This document shows, piece after piece, positions 44,663 through 55,563 of a stretch of DNA of 64,000 bases. Origin of the DNA: Benincasa hispida. Its lineage: Eukaryota > Streptophyta > Magnoliopsida > Cucurbitales > Cucurbitaceae. The stretch lies in assembly GCF_009727055.1 (NCBI RefSeq), contig NC_052352.1, positions 25,979,324 to 26,043,323 of the forward strand, read 5' to 3'. The first letter of the stretch is position 1. Each line of letters starts with the position of its first letter. The notes under the pieces were generated by a model, which had not been told where the DNA came from, did not search any database, and was given only the letters and a program-made list of their open reading frames with translations. Both the position numbers and the translations under genes were made by a program.

Positions 44663-47601
44663 CTAATGGTTATCTTCTTTACCCCATTTTCTAAGCCAGA
44701 GCAGGATGTGCACCACCATGGCACACAAGAACCCTAGGGCAGCGCTGGAGCCAACCAACGAAACTCCGGTGCATATCACCATCACAAATGCCTCCTCTTT
44801 ACTGTTCATGTCTCTCGCTGCAATCGCTAGCTCCACTCCGGCAAACAGCAGTAGAACTCCCAAAATCCCTACCGGAAATTGGTTCAAAACCTAAATGTGC
44901 CATTATATATAACCTTATTTATCAGCTTAAGCTTTTCTGTTTTAGTAACATTAGGTTAGATTACAAATTTAGTCTCATATAATTTGAACTTACTATTTAT
45001 TATGAATTTTCAATTTATTATATCTTTATCAATTTAATAAATTAGTTCTCATAGGTATGATTTGAGATTAGTTTCAATTTAGTTCATATTATTGAAGAGG
45101 CTAATTAAGAATGTGTTCACTAATAATTTTAATAGAGTTTTTAAAAGGATGATTTATGAAATTTTGTTGTGAAATTTAAGTAATAGACATATCGATGGAT
45201 GTGTGTTTAGTTTTTATGTTACTCAATGTCGTCAATTTTTGTTATTCATTTTAACTAGGAATTACAAACTGATAGTATTCAACCTTAAATGTATATCTTA
45301 ACTTATCAGCTAAATCTTTTGAGTTAGAGTGAACCGAACCTTTGCAAGAGAGCTTCCAAGAATCAAGCCAAGAATCAATTTGGCGGAACCGAGTAATACA
45401 ACACAGCCGCCACTCCTGCCACCGAACTTGTACTGACCGGCAAGGCCGCCAGCACCATGACAAGTTGGAATGGCGCCGAACCAGCAGCCAACGATGTTCA
45501 TAAGCCCTACGGTGACGGACAGCGATGTGACGGTGATAATCTTGCCCGGAAAAAGGTCCAGGGAGAGCTTGCAAACGGCGATAACTGAGTTTAGAATGGA
45601 GAGAGGAAGCTGAGGAATTGTTCCCTTTATGAACCCTTTTTTCCATTGGCTTTTTGTGATCTTCACAATGCTTATAGATGACGGTCCGAATGTAATTTCT
45701 TTAACAACTTTTGGACTACGGATGAAGAGAAAAACAACGCCTAATAAGAAAATTATGAAAGCTGACGGAAGGGAAGTTATGATCTTCCTAAGCTTCTCTT
45801 TCCTTCGTTTTGATTCTCCTTGGGCTTCAATTTCAACTCCTTGTAAGTTTAGGAATAAAAATTATATATTAAATTTAAAACAATTAATTAATTGATAATT
45901 GTTTTAATTGGCAAAACAATTGAAATTATTTTCAAATATAGCAAAATGTCACTACCGATTACATTTAGTGTCTATCCTTAATAGATAATAACATATGTTA
46001 CATTTATACTCATTTCTCTATATTTAAAAACAATCCTATATTAAAATGGTTTAAGATAACTCATTTTTTTTTCAAAGATTAAAATAACATTTTAGACCAT
46101 ATTAGTATTTTGAGTTTACTATTTTTAGCTGTCTAATTTTGGTAATTACAATAATCTTAATTTATATTTTTATTAAATCTTAAATTTAGTCTATATACCA
46201 TCAATTAATCTTAAATTTAGTCTTTTAGAGTTAATTTCTTTTATCGAAATTGGTTCAATAATAATAATTTAACAATATGTGATAAACTAAAGACAAATAA
46301 ATTGTCAAAAATAATTAACAATAAATTAATTATAGGGATTTGACTAAAATGAGACAATTGAAATTTTCAATGTTTTTAAAATTATTCTTTTAATTTTCAA
46401 ATTTTAGATTTATTTTTAAATTTTTTGGTAAGAAGTAGATAACAAATAGGTGGGAGGAATATTTATAGACTTAATTATAAAAACGATAAACAAAAAACGG
46501 TTTTTTATTTTTGAAAATTAAGTCTATAGACATTATTTTTACTTCTAAATTTTTTTCTTTTGTTATCTATTTTACTAATGGTTTAAAAAATCAAATCAAA
46601 TTTTGAAAATTAAAAAATAGTTTTAAAAACTTGTTTTTTTTTTTTTTTTGAAATTTGGTTAAGAATTAACTATTGTAATTGATAAAGAAATCATGGTAAG
46701 AAATGACAAGGAAATAAGTTTAATTTTTAAAAATCAAAAATAAAAAACGAAATCATTACTAAACCAACTTTAATATAATTATCAAATAGATATTAAATAC
46801 TAAAAAAAAATTTAGAAACCAAAATAAAATAAAATTAAAAGTGGAATAAAATTACTGAAAATTTATTGATTTGAAAAAAATGAAGATGTAGGGATTTAAA
46901 CTAAAATTTTGACTTCATGAAAAAGAGTGTAGGAATACCCTACTTGCATCCGCCGTTGTTTCTTCTTCTCCGGCGCCGTTAACGATGATCACAAAACAAG
47001 CACAAACAATGGCCAAAACCAACCCATCTAATCCAAACCATTCTCGACCGTCACCGGATTTCGATTTCGCCATATTTTGATCATAACGAACATATTTAAC
47101 GGCCGTCAGAGCAAACGACAATCCTTGCGCCAATTGAATCCCTCTCACCACCGCCAACGGCATCAATTTGTAAACCAAATGCATCAGCCCCGTCGCACCC
47201 AGAACAAACAGAATCCCACCGGTCAAGATTCCGGCCGCCATGATTTCCGCCACGCCGAACTCTGCATCAGCCAGAGCCGCCGCGGCGATCGACTTCATTG
47301 GCTGAACCGGCATCGGAACGCCGTAGATCAAGCCGGTAACGATGTTGTAAATTCCGGTGAAAATCAGAGTGGTGCCTAAATTGATGTTTTTGGATAATGT
47401 CAGAGCTAAAACTATGGGAATATATGTCCCTAAATCGCCCATTGCGCCGTTTAATTCAGCCCATTTTGACTTGAATACCAGATTGGTTTTAAGCTTTTCC
47501 ATTACTGTTCCCGGTAAACTGCTTATTGACGTCCGTTTACGGGTTTCCGCCTGGTTTTCGATGGTTTCGAGGGCTGGGGAACGGCGGTTTTGCGAGGCCA
47601 T
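44663..47601 (-). CDS. MOT1: molybdate transporter, MOT1 family
   Basis: MOT1 proteins carry molybdate across membranes for molybdenum-cofactor enzymes. They resemble sulfate transporters but lack a STAS domain. Three exons on the minus strand, 47601-46944, 45839-45340 and 44890-44663, all have GT/AG introns and join to 461 residues, close to Arabidopsis MOT1 (about 456). Introns are 1,104 and 449 bp. The start is the first Met of the frame, 33 residues before EKLKTNLVF. Signatures are NGAMGDLGTYIPI (51-63), GVPMPVQPMKSIAA (94-107), VVRGIQLAQG (151-160), PTCHGAGGLAGQY (344-356) and ELAIAARDM (406-414). Hydrophobic membrane segments cover most of the protein, with a charged loop at about 211-240 across the first splice site. 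The C-terminus is short and hydrophilic (RKWGKEDNH). No stop or frameshift breaks it. MITEs sit in intron 1 and upstream. Plasma-membrane, mitochondrial or vacuolar targeting cannot be told from this sequence. Confidence 0.95.
46375..46480 (-). mobile_element. partial MITE, inverted, in MOT1 intron 1
   Basis: Its reverse complement matches part of the MITE at 47948-48232 (AATTAAGTCTATA ... TTTGTTATCTACTT ... TTACCAA). It abuts the next MITE head to head. Confidence 0.6.
46490..46768 (+). mobile_element. MITE copy in MOT1 intron 1
   Basis: TTTTTGAAAATTAAGTCTAT, AGACATTATTTTTACTTCTA and TTTGAAATTTGGTTAAGAAT appear in the same order as in 49902-50194. It is about 280 bp, A/T rich and non-coding. 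The right end carries ATTACTAAACC, a variant of the terminal repeat. Confidence 0.75.
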
Positions 47602-47947
47602 TGAGAAGCGTCAACTGGGTTTTTCAATTAATTTTGTCAAGTGGAAAGGGTATAAATGCAAATGCAAAATCGATATGAATGTATACTTTACAGAGGTGAA
47701 GTAAAACGATCCCAATTTTTATTTTAAATTTCAGAATTAATTGTTATTTTGGTCTCTTGACCTTTTTAATTTTAGTTTATTATCATCCTTATTATTTTAA
47801 AATATTCATTTCACCTCTAAATTCTCAATTTTGATTTATTTTGACTATTATATTTTCAAAATATTTCTTTTAGTCTTATACTTTTAAAAAGTGATTATTT
47901 TGAAAGTAACAAAAATAAATCAAAATTAAAAATATAAACCGCTAATC
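47602..47947 (-). promoter_or_regulatory. MOT1 upstream region
   Basis: About 345 bp lie between the MOT1 start codon and the nearest MITE. This is where the core promoter and 5' UTR should lie. I did not find a convincing TATA box on the minus strand. Confidence 0.4.
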
Positions 47948-48232
47948 ATTTTATTTTTTTATTTTTGATTTTTAAAAATTAAGTTCATTTTCTATTAATT
48001 TCTTATCATGTTTTGTATCTAAGTACCATGGATGAATTCTTAACCAAATTTCAAAAACAAAAATAAGTTTTTAAAAGTTACTTTTTTCTTTAGTTTTCAA
48101 AATTTGGCTTGATTTTTTAAATCATTGGTAAAAAAATAAATAACAAATAAAAAAATTTGAAGGTGGACGTATCTATAACCTTAATTTTAAAAAAAAAAAA
48201 TTTAAAAACCAAATTATTACCAAACTATTTTG
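47948..48232 (-). mobile_element. MITE copy upstream of MOT1
   Basis: It is the reverse-complement orientation of the family. The right end ATTACCAAACTATTTTG mirrors the left end GTTTGGTAATAGTTT of the copy at 49902. It lies about 350-630 bp from the MOT1 start. Confidence 0.8.
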
Positions 48233-49039
48233 AAAATACATGAATCAAAGTGAATCAAATTGAAAATATAGTAATCAAAAGGAACATTTTAAAGATGCGA
48301 AAGCCTCACAATATGATATGATATTTAGTAGAAAATTTTAAATAAAGAAGATAAAAATAAATAGATTTAAATTTCGCCATCAAAATAATTTATTAATTCT
48401 TTGAATTTATTAACCATTTTTTGAAACAGAAATTTCGTACAATCTGGGCAGGTGTGTTTCCGTGTTTTAGTCAGGGATATGATACATATGAAATCTCTCT
48501 TTTGACTTTATGAGAATAATTAATTTTTTAATTAAAACAATAATAATTATTAACTACAAGTCTCTAAGCTATAAACGAATGTACCATATTCCTAGCTCAT
48601 TCTCTATGATTGATTGCCAGGTTGACTATTTTTCTTAGTCTTTTTTTTTTCTAATTTAAATTAAATATGGGAATTATTTATAATTATATATAATTTTCAA
48701 AACGTATTTTAAAAAATAGTTTAGGTTCAAAAAATTTTGTAAGTTGAATAAAACAACTTCCAAATTTATTTTTCAAGATCAAGTTCATCTCTTCAAAAGA
48801 TAAAATTTTGGATAGAAGAAATAGAATTCTCTGTTTTTTTCCCCCTTTTTCTTATAGGAAAAAAAGTCAAATTAATAGCTATTAAGAATAGAAAAGTGTC
48901 TATAATACTCGATGATTATTATAATTTATATGGTTATAGTAGTTTATGTTTGGATGTAGACTATTTTAGTCTTGATTCAAAAAATTTGTATTCGGGTCAC
49001 TTTATGGAATTCTTTGTAAGTTTGTTTGTTTGTTTGTTT

Positions 49040-49089
<50 letters not shown>

Positions 49090-49901
49090 GTATTGTATTA
49101 TACAAAGACTAGTATCTTAAATATCATATTTTGTAAATAGAAATAAACAATATTTATTCTATCCAAATTTTAAAATGGGTTAGATGTTAAGTTATTTTAC
49201 TTTTACGTTTATTGGGCCATTTTAAAATGTACAAATACGATTGGATATGCATAAAATACGTGAAATTAGCCGAAAAATTCACATTAACTCATCATTTTAG
49301 AAGTGTACAAAAGCAATCAAAACCTCTATTTTATAATATTGCACAATAATATATATTAAATAGGAGTTACAAAAGCAACCTTTAGAAGCTGTAAGATATT
49401 CTATTTTATTTAAAAGTTTAAAATCTAAAATTGACTTTTAAAAGTACTAACATGAGATTTAAATTAATAATTAAGTATGTCTTCTAGTTTTCAAATTATA
49501 ATTTATAAATTATAATCCAGATTCTTCAATGGAAATCAAATATCACCTGCTGTTGAGTTCTTCACCATGGATAAGTCAAAGCGCCAACAAATTGGTTTTT
49601 TAATTCAGTGGAGCATTAGTTTTTTTTTTTCCTCCTAACTAGTTGAGAATATTAAGATTGGTCAACTAATTAGTTATTCTTAGGTGATTGTCTAAATGAT
49701 GTATTAGGCAGTAATTGATATATATAAATCTGATTTAGTTATTTTTCTGTTTCTAACTAAGATATGGTTTCTTTTGTTTTTGTTTTTGTTTTTTTGTTTT
49801 GGTTTAAAGTAAAGTAGCAAACACCTGAAGCTGTCACTGTTGTCAAAGAGATGGACTTGGGACCACTTTGTCATGGAATTGAAAAATGATTAAAATTAAG
49901 G
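48233..49901. other. A/T-rich intergenic DNA with long poly-T
   Basis: No gene was seen. A GTTT microsatellite runs into 44 consecutive T (49041-49084). A 74-codon open frame there is only the poly-T read as Phe. Confidence 0.65.
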
Positions 49902-50194
49902 TCTCGTTTGGTAATAGTTTATTTTTATTTTTTTGTTTTTGAAAATTAATCCTATAAACATCATTTTCACTTTTAAATTTCTTGTTTTTGGTTTCTACTC
50001 CCTACCAATATTTTTAAAACCCAAGCCAAAATTTAAAAATTAAAAAAATATTAAAAACTTCATTTTGTTTTTGAAATTTGACTTAGTATACAACTTAGAA
50101 AAACAAAAATCATAGTAAAAAAATTAAAAGGAAATAGACTTAAAAATCTTCAAATTAAAAATCAAAAACTAAAAACTGGGTTACCAAATAAAAC
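49902..50194 (+). mobile_element. MITE, best-preserved copy
   Basis: It is about 290 bp, with inverted ends: the left GTTTGGTAATAGTTT pairs with the right AAACTGGGTTACCAAATAAAAC. There is no frame. The size, A/T content and ends suit a hAT-like MITE, but no 8-bp target duplication was confirmed. Confidence 0.75.
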
Positions 50195-50224
50195 TTTCAA
50201 TTAATTTGTTTAAAAAGAAACTAT

Positions 50225-51777
50225 TAAAACAAAATGAAGTTGATCCTTCCAACAAATTTTACACAAGAATTTTCGTGAAAAACTCCAAACTCTAAGAAAA
50301 TCCACCAGCAAGAAATTCACTATGTGAAAATTTATACAAAAGAAATTTAATTAGAATTAGCACACTAAGCTTAAATGTTTTTAACTGGAATGACTTAAAA
50401 CTAGAAGCATAGACTCCTTCTATAGGCTTGGAGCTCATCCTCATTCTTCAATTTAAACAATGTGGGACAAACTACACTTCTAATATTTTTCCAAAAACCC
50501 AACTGGCAAGAATCCACAACTTTTGTAACATTCATTGTCTTCACTGATGATCATAATTCTGATCTCATAGAATTATAACCTACTCCACCATAAAAAGTAG
50601 ACCACTTGAAATACTATCTCTCAAGATTTTCCTTTTTTTTATCACATGCCGATAAACCATGTTGATATTTATGATGCAACTTCCACCTTCTTGACTCACT
50701 TGAAAGTCCTTCAGCCATCGACACAACTTCCACCACACTCCTTGCATAGCCGCCAAGTCAACGCTCGTGTGCAAACTTGTGAAACCTCTAACATCACATC
50801 CTCTATCATGGTAAAGTAGACATACCACGAGGATGATTCCTGTCTTCTTCAGAGGAAGTCACTGTCTCCCCTGACAAGAAAGACACCGTCAGCATTTGAT
50901 CTAGAGCCCTTTGATGAACTAGCTATGTTTTTCATGTGCTTAGACGATCCTCATTCCCAACAACCTATCTTCTGCTTGAAGACTATCTTCTTTGAATCTC
51001 TACTGGAATCACTCTTGAACTGCACTAGAACATCATTACCGCTTAACTTGCACTTGTGTAACCCAACTTGTATCAACACATCCTTGATTTTCACTTGCCA
51101 CAAGCCAAAGTTGATCCTTCCATCAAATTTCTCCACATTGAACTTTACTGAACTCATAAAGTTTGATATATCTGCTTCTCTTCCCAACAAAATAACAAAT
51201 AGTGAACAATTCACATTATTCATAAATACTACAACCTATTTCAAGAATTCTTTTCTGACGTAGAAGGTCAGACAATGTTGCAACCACAAAGCATATTTAG
51301 AAATTCAAGAAACTACAAACCTTATGCTCTGTTACCACTTGTTGGGAAAAACCTCCCACTTATACCGCAGGAGTAAGCAGAAAATAATAGAAAAATTAAA
51401 AGAAAGCAATAAAATTGGAAATACAAGAATTTACGTGGAAAACTCCCAACTCAGAGAAAAACCATGACCTATCAGAAAGAAATCCACTATGTGAAAAAAT
51501 TGTTACAATCACACAAAACAATTCTCTCCTCCGCCAATTATAAGAGCACTCTCTCAAATCTTTTGACTAATCACACATTTTTTCCACTCTCCAACTAGAG
51601 AATACAAAAGGAATTTAATTAGAGTTAGTACACTAAGCTTAAATTGTTTCTAACTGGAACGACTTAAAACTAGAAGCATCAACTCTTTTTATAGGCATGG
51701 AGCCCATCCTCATTCTTCAATTAAACCGATGTGGAACAAACTGAACTTCAAATATTTTTTCAAAAACCCAACAAAAG
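50225..51777 (-). mobile_element. internally deleted copia element with two LTRs
   Basis: The right LTR is TGTTGGGAAAAACC to CAAAAACCCAACA (about 51336-51773), with a PBS inside it at about 51322-51335 (minus strand AGTGGTAACAGAGC). The left LTR (about 50225-50504) matches with a loss of about 100 bp in the middle. Between them is only gag N-terminus and weak pol-tail remains, so it could not move by itself. Confidence 0.75.
50951..51157 (-). pseudogene. copia gag N-terminus in the deleted element
   Basis: MSSVKFNVEKFDGRINFGLW, then QVKIKDVLIQVGLHKCL-like sequence, is the standard copia (Tnt1-like) gag opening. The frame can be extended upstream to 51223, but this Met fits the family start. 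It ends in GCWE and a stop, with no capsid core, because the interior of the element is deleted. A further frame at 50580-50828 has no secure domain; its HTSVDLAAM stretch may be the end of RNase H. Confidence 0.72.
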
Positions 51778-51794
51778 AATGTTATGAACAATGC

Positions 51795-52942
51795 CTGGAG
51801 AGTGAAATGGGTTTCTCGATAGTATGCAAGAACCTTTTTAAATTCCACTCAATTAAAGATAAGGTTCGAATTTTGAAATCAAGACCTTGGATATTTTATA
51901 AACACTAGATGATTTGGAGATACCAAAGGTTGATTCCATTATTTCATATTATACTTTTTAGTTTGTGGTTTTCTGGATCAGAATTTTGGATCTTCTCCTT
52001 GGTTATCAAAACAACTACTTGGCAAAGAAACTGGGCAATATAATAAAGAATTTGTTGAAAGTTGATTCAGATCAAGAGGAGTTTTGTTGGGGTGAGAACA
52101 TGAGATTAAAAGTTCCGATTGATATTTCTAAACCTTTACGTCAAGGAATTAAGATTGAGATAACAAATCATCCTAAAGGGCACTAGTTTGATATTCGTTA
52201 CGAACGTCTTCTAGACTCTTTTTTTTAGTGTGGTTGCATTGGTCACACTATTAAAGATTGCTCCTTTCCCTAAGAAAATTCAAGAAACGATACAAATTTT
52301 AATTTTCAATACGATCCTTGGCTTAGATTTCAAAGAAATGTTTGTTCGACACGAAACAAAAAAAAGTGAAGTGCAGTTTGTATGTTGATGATATCCCGCC
52401 AAGCACAGACATGAATAAATTTTTTCATTCCTATAAAGATAGGAAAACCGAAGGGTTAAATGTTCCTAATCAAACCACAATAATGCCTCAAAGCTCTGAT
52501 CTATCCATTCATCTAACATCAAATATAAAGAAAAGATTGACAAACCCTTACAGCCTTTACAGTCTTCATTTGATTTAAATAACATATCAAGTCAAGAAAT
52601 TGAAGAGAATACCCGAAAATCTCTTTCTATTAAAGGGAATGATTACGATACTACTTTTCTAAAGTTAAAAGCTTGGAAAAGGAAATCAAGATCTAACAAT
52701 TTATCATATCAACCTATGAACCTTGAGGATAATCTAAAAAGGAAGATTCATATTGCTGAAGATGGAAGAGGCAGTAAGAAACCAAAGTCAGGGGAAGGTA
52801 GCCTTTTAAATTCCCAAGTCTCCATTTTATTTGGGCAAAGGTTGTTATATAGCCCTACATGGATCTACAAATATCTTATGTTGGAATGCTCAGGTCTTAG
52901 GTAACTCTAGAGCATTCCAGAGATTGCGAGAGATCACTCACT
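51795..52942 (+). pseudogene. LINE ORF1 and start of ORF2
   Basis: Reading in shifting frames gives GFSIVCKNLFKFHSIKDKVR and PWIFYKH (DUF4283 region), then GYQNNYLAKKLGNIIKNLLK, VDSDQEE and VPIDISKPLRQGIKIEI, and a zinc knuckle CGCIGHTIKDC near 52230. These are the parts of plant L1 ORF1 in order. Near 52872-52935, LCWNAQVLGNSRAFQRLREI is the ORF2 endonuclease opening. A Ty3-like LTR begins at 52942 and cuts it. There are many stops. The other half of a LINE of this type is at 56945. Confidence 0.82.
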
Positions 52943-53942
52943 GATAACGGGCAGAAATGCACGTTCTTATAGTGCTAAGTTATTAAACAATGCAGGTTTG
53001 CGTTGATAAAATATATAAAATTGCGTCCAAAAAGCATTAAGTTTGTAACATTGCGGTCGCATGCATTCATCGCATAAAAACAATTAATTTTTGTATTTTT
53101 GTACAGAATATGCGTTGACGCAAAGCAAAAAGTGCGATCACAAGAAAGCAACGGCCGGGCGCAGCATTATCGCAAGGCTTTGTGGTGATTTGTGCTCATA
53201 AACATTTGCTCAAGAAGGATTGTCGCATAGAGCCGGCGCAACTTGGTGGGCGCATATGGGTGAAAAGCATAATTAATCACGATGGGACAGAAAACTGATG
53301 ACGGTCGAGTCCGAATTAAGTTGACAAGCTACTAACGATGTACTGTAGCAAGTACACTCAGCTTTTCAGTGATAAATATTCGGCGCATTAGTTAGAGAAT
53401 TAAAGTCATCCCATTTGTGCAATCATAAGAGAGAAGCCGCCTTTCACCCCAAAGCTCTATAAATACCAAATGAAACCTTCAACAAAGGAGTTCGGATACT
53501 TAGATTATTTTCTCCATAGTTAGAACAGCCTTGTCTTAGATTTTCTTTTATTTTAAGGCGGAAGCGAGAGAAGCGAGATTGTGCCGAGAGATCATACCGG
53601 TGAACTTGGGAGAGTGCTGGAAGCGTCAAGATCAGAGAGAGGGCTAGCTCTTGTGGAAGCAAGATTACCTTTTTAACAGAATAGAGTTGACAGTGTAAAA
53701 GCCTTTGGAAGCAAGAGATTGCTACAAGGCTCTCTATCCTTATCTTCCATTGTCATTTTGTACTTAAACTCATCTATAGAAATGAAATTTACTTCTTTAT
53801 ATCTGTTCACTCTCTGTTTATTACGCATGAGTAGCTAAATCTGTCGAATGGGTTAAGAAGCACTTAGCTAGCACAACTGGGGATCCTCACTCTATGCGAT
53901 TATCTTGTATTATGTATGCATCATTCGTCCATTAGAGATACT
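52942..53942 (+). mobile_element. TGATAAC-family LTR, 5' fragment
   Basis: It starts TGATAACGGGC after the LINE and follows 11091-12079 with divergence (TATA-like CTATAAATACC near 53456). It stops at ATTAGAGATAC, where a second LTR start follows. Confidence 0.8.
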
Positions 53943-54560
53943 TGATAACGGGAAGAAATGCATGTTATCATAGTGCTGAGTTCTTAAATAATGTTGGATT
54001 GCATTGATGAAATATGTCAATTTGCATCCAGTAAGCATCAATTTCATAATATTGCGGTTGCATGCATTCATCGCATTAGAACAGTTGATTTCTGTATTTT
54101 GTGCAGAATATGCGTTGATGCAATGTAAGAATTGCGATCATAGGAAATCATCGGTCGAGCGCAACTTCATCGCAAGGCTTTGCGATGATTGTGCTCGCAA
54201 AAAATCGGCCGAGAAGGATTGCCGCAACCTGGNGCAAGGCTTTGCGATGATTGTGCTCGCAAAAAATCGGCCGAGAAGGATTGCCGCAACCTGGTCAGTG
54301 CAACATGGTGGGCGCATCTGGGTGAAAGGCCAATTAATCGCGATGGAAAAAAAAGATGATGACAGTCAAATCCGAATTAAGTTGACAGTCGATAACGATC
54401 ACAAAGTACATTCAACTTTTCGGTGACAAATATTCGGCGCATTAGTCAGGAATTAAAGCCATCCCATATGTACAATCATGAGAGAGAAATCGCCGTTCAC
54501 CTTGGTTTTTTATAAATACCAGAGGCAGCCTTTAGAGAAGAAGTTCACCAGTTCACTATT
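53943..54560 (+). mobile_element. TGATAAC-family LTR, second 5' fragment
   Basis: It starts TGATAACGGGAAG and matches the first half of the LTR family. It contains the N at 54233 and a 61-bp repeat around it. It ends near 54560, where Cop-A-like RT sequence begins. Confidence 0.78.
54172..54294. repeat. 61-bp direct repeat separated by one N
   Basis: 54172-54232 and 54234-54294 are identical, starting GCAAGGCTTTGCGATG and ending GCCGCAACCTGG, with a single N at 54233. This is the pattern of two contig ends that overlap but were not merged. Confidence 0.95.
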
Positions 54561-54599
54561 CTTTGTTCCACAAGGCCCTTCTTGGAGTTCTGCATTGAA

Positions 54600-55110
54600 T
54601 ATTTGATCAACATCTTGTCAATATACAGTGCCTAAAATAGTGCTAGCATTTTGTTCTTTCGATCTCGAAAGATTTGAATACCAAGAACAAACTGAGCCTT
54701 TTCCAAACCTTTCATTTGAAATTGGGTCGCTAGCCAGTTCTTAACTATAGTCAGTAAGCCTACATTATTCCCAATGAGTAGGATATCTTCTACATACAAC
54801 ACTAGAAAAACTATTGTACTGTTGATGATCTTCTTGTAGACACAAGGCTCATCAACGTTTTGATCAAAACCATAAGATTTTATCACAGTATCAAACCTTA
54901 TATTCTAAGATCAAAATGCCTGTTTTAGTCCATAAATGGACCGATTAAGGTTGCAAATCTTTTGCTCTTGACCTTGGACTATGAATCCCATGGGTTGCAC
55001 CATATAAATGGTCTCCTCAAGATTGCCATTTAGAAAAGCAGTCTTGACATCCATTTTCTATATCTCATAGTCATAATATGAGGCAAGAAAGTCTCCTTAT
55101 AGTTGAATCT
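54600..55110 (-). pseudogene. copia reverse transcriptase (divergent Cop-A)
   Basis: SYGFDQNVDEPCVYKKI, then LVLYVEDILLIGN, shows the catalytic box as YVED: the first Asp of YVDD has become Glu. VLGIQIFRDRKNK follows. Toward the N-terminal side about 45 bp are missing near 55080 compared with copy 1 (1160-1230). The RT could not work. Confidence 0.85.
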
Positions 55111-55116
55111 CTCTAC

Positions 55117-55563
55117 CTAGCTATAACCTTTTGCCACCAGTCTAGCCGTGAAAGTTTCCACCTTCCCATTAGCACCCTGTTTCCTCTTGTAGATCCATTT
55201 GCAACCTATAAGTTTAACCCCATCAGGTTGATCTACAAGATCCCAAACTGAATTGAAGTACATAAACTCCCTTTTGAGGTCCATGGCTATGATCCATTCA
55301 TCTCTGTCAACATCCTCCATTGCCTTCTTGTAAGACAATGGATCCTCAACTTCCCCATCAACTACCATAGCTACGATTTCAGTTAAACCCATAGAGCGAA
55401 TAGGTGGGTTCACAACCCTCCCACTACATCGAGGTTCCCTTAACACTTGAGGTGGATTTGACCTACTAGATGAACCTACCTCAACAATTCTTTTTGAGGT
55501 ACGAGGCTCGTCAACAACTTTTGTTGAAGATTCAGTAGATTCTTTGGAAAGCTCATCCAACAT
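55117..55563 (-). pseudogene. copia integrase-RT linker and RT start (divergent Cop-A)
   Basis: This is one open frame of 148 codons. A Ser/Thr-rich linker (ESTESSTKVVDEPRTSKR) leads to LREPRCSGRVVNPPIR, then RT start motifs DLVDQPDGVKLIGCKWIYKR and ARLVAKGYS. It corresponds to 1384-1650 in copy 1 and is longer because it is undamaged there. Confidence 0.82.

Noticed and set aside
47077..47704. Plus-strand open frames of 100 and 115 codons over MOT1 exon 1
   Set aside because: They are antisense to a clearly coding exon and have no domain.
48896..49120. 74-codon open frame with a Phe-rich run
   Set aside because: It is the 44-base poly-T read as Phe, with no homologue-like features.
50580..50828. 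82-codon frame as a novel small protein
   Set aside because: It lies between the LTRs of a deleted copia element and is better explained as a decayed pol tail, though the domain is not secure.
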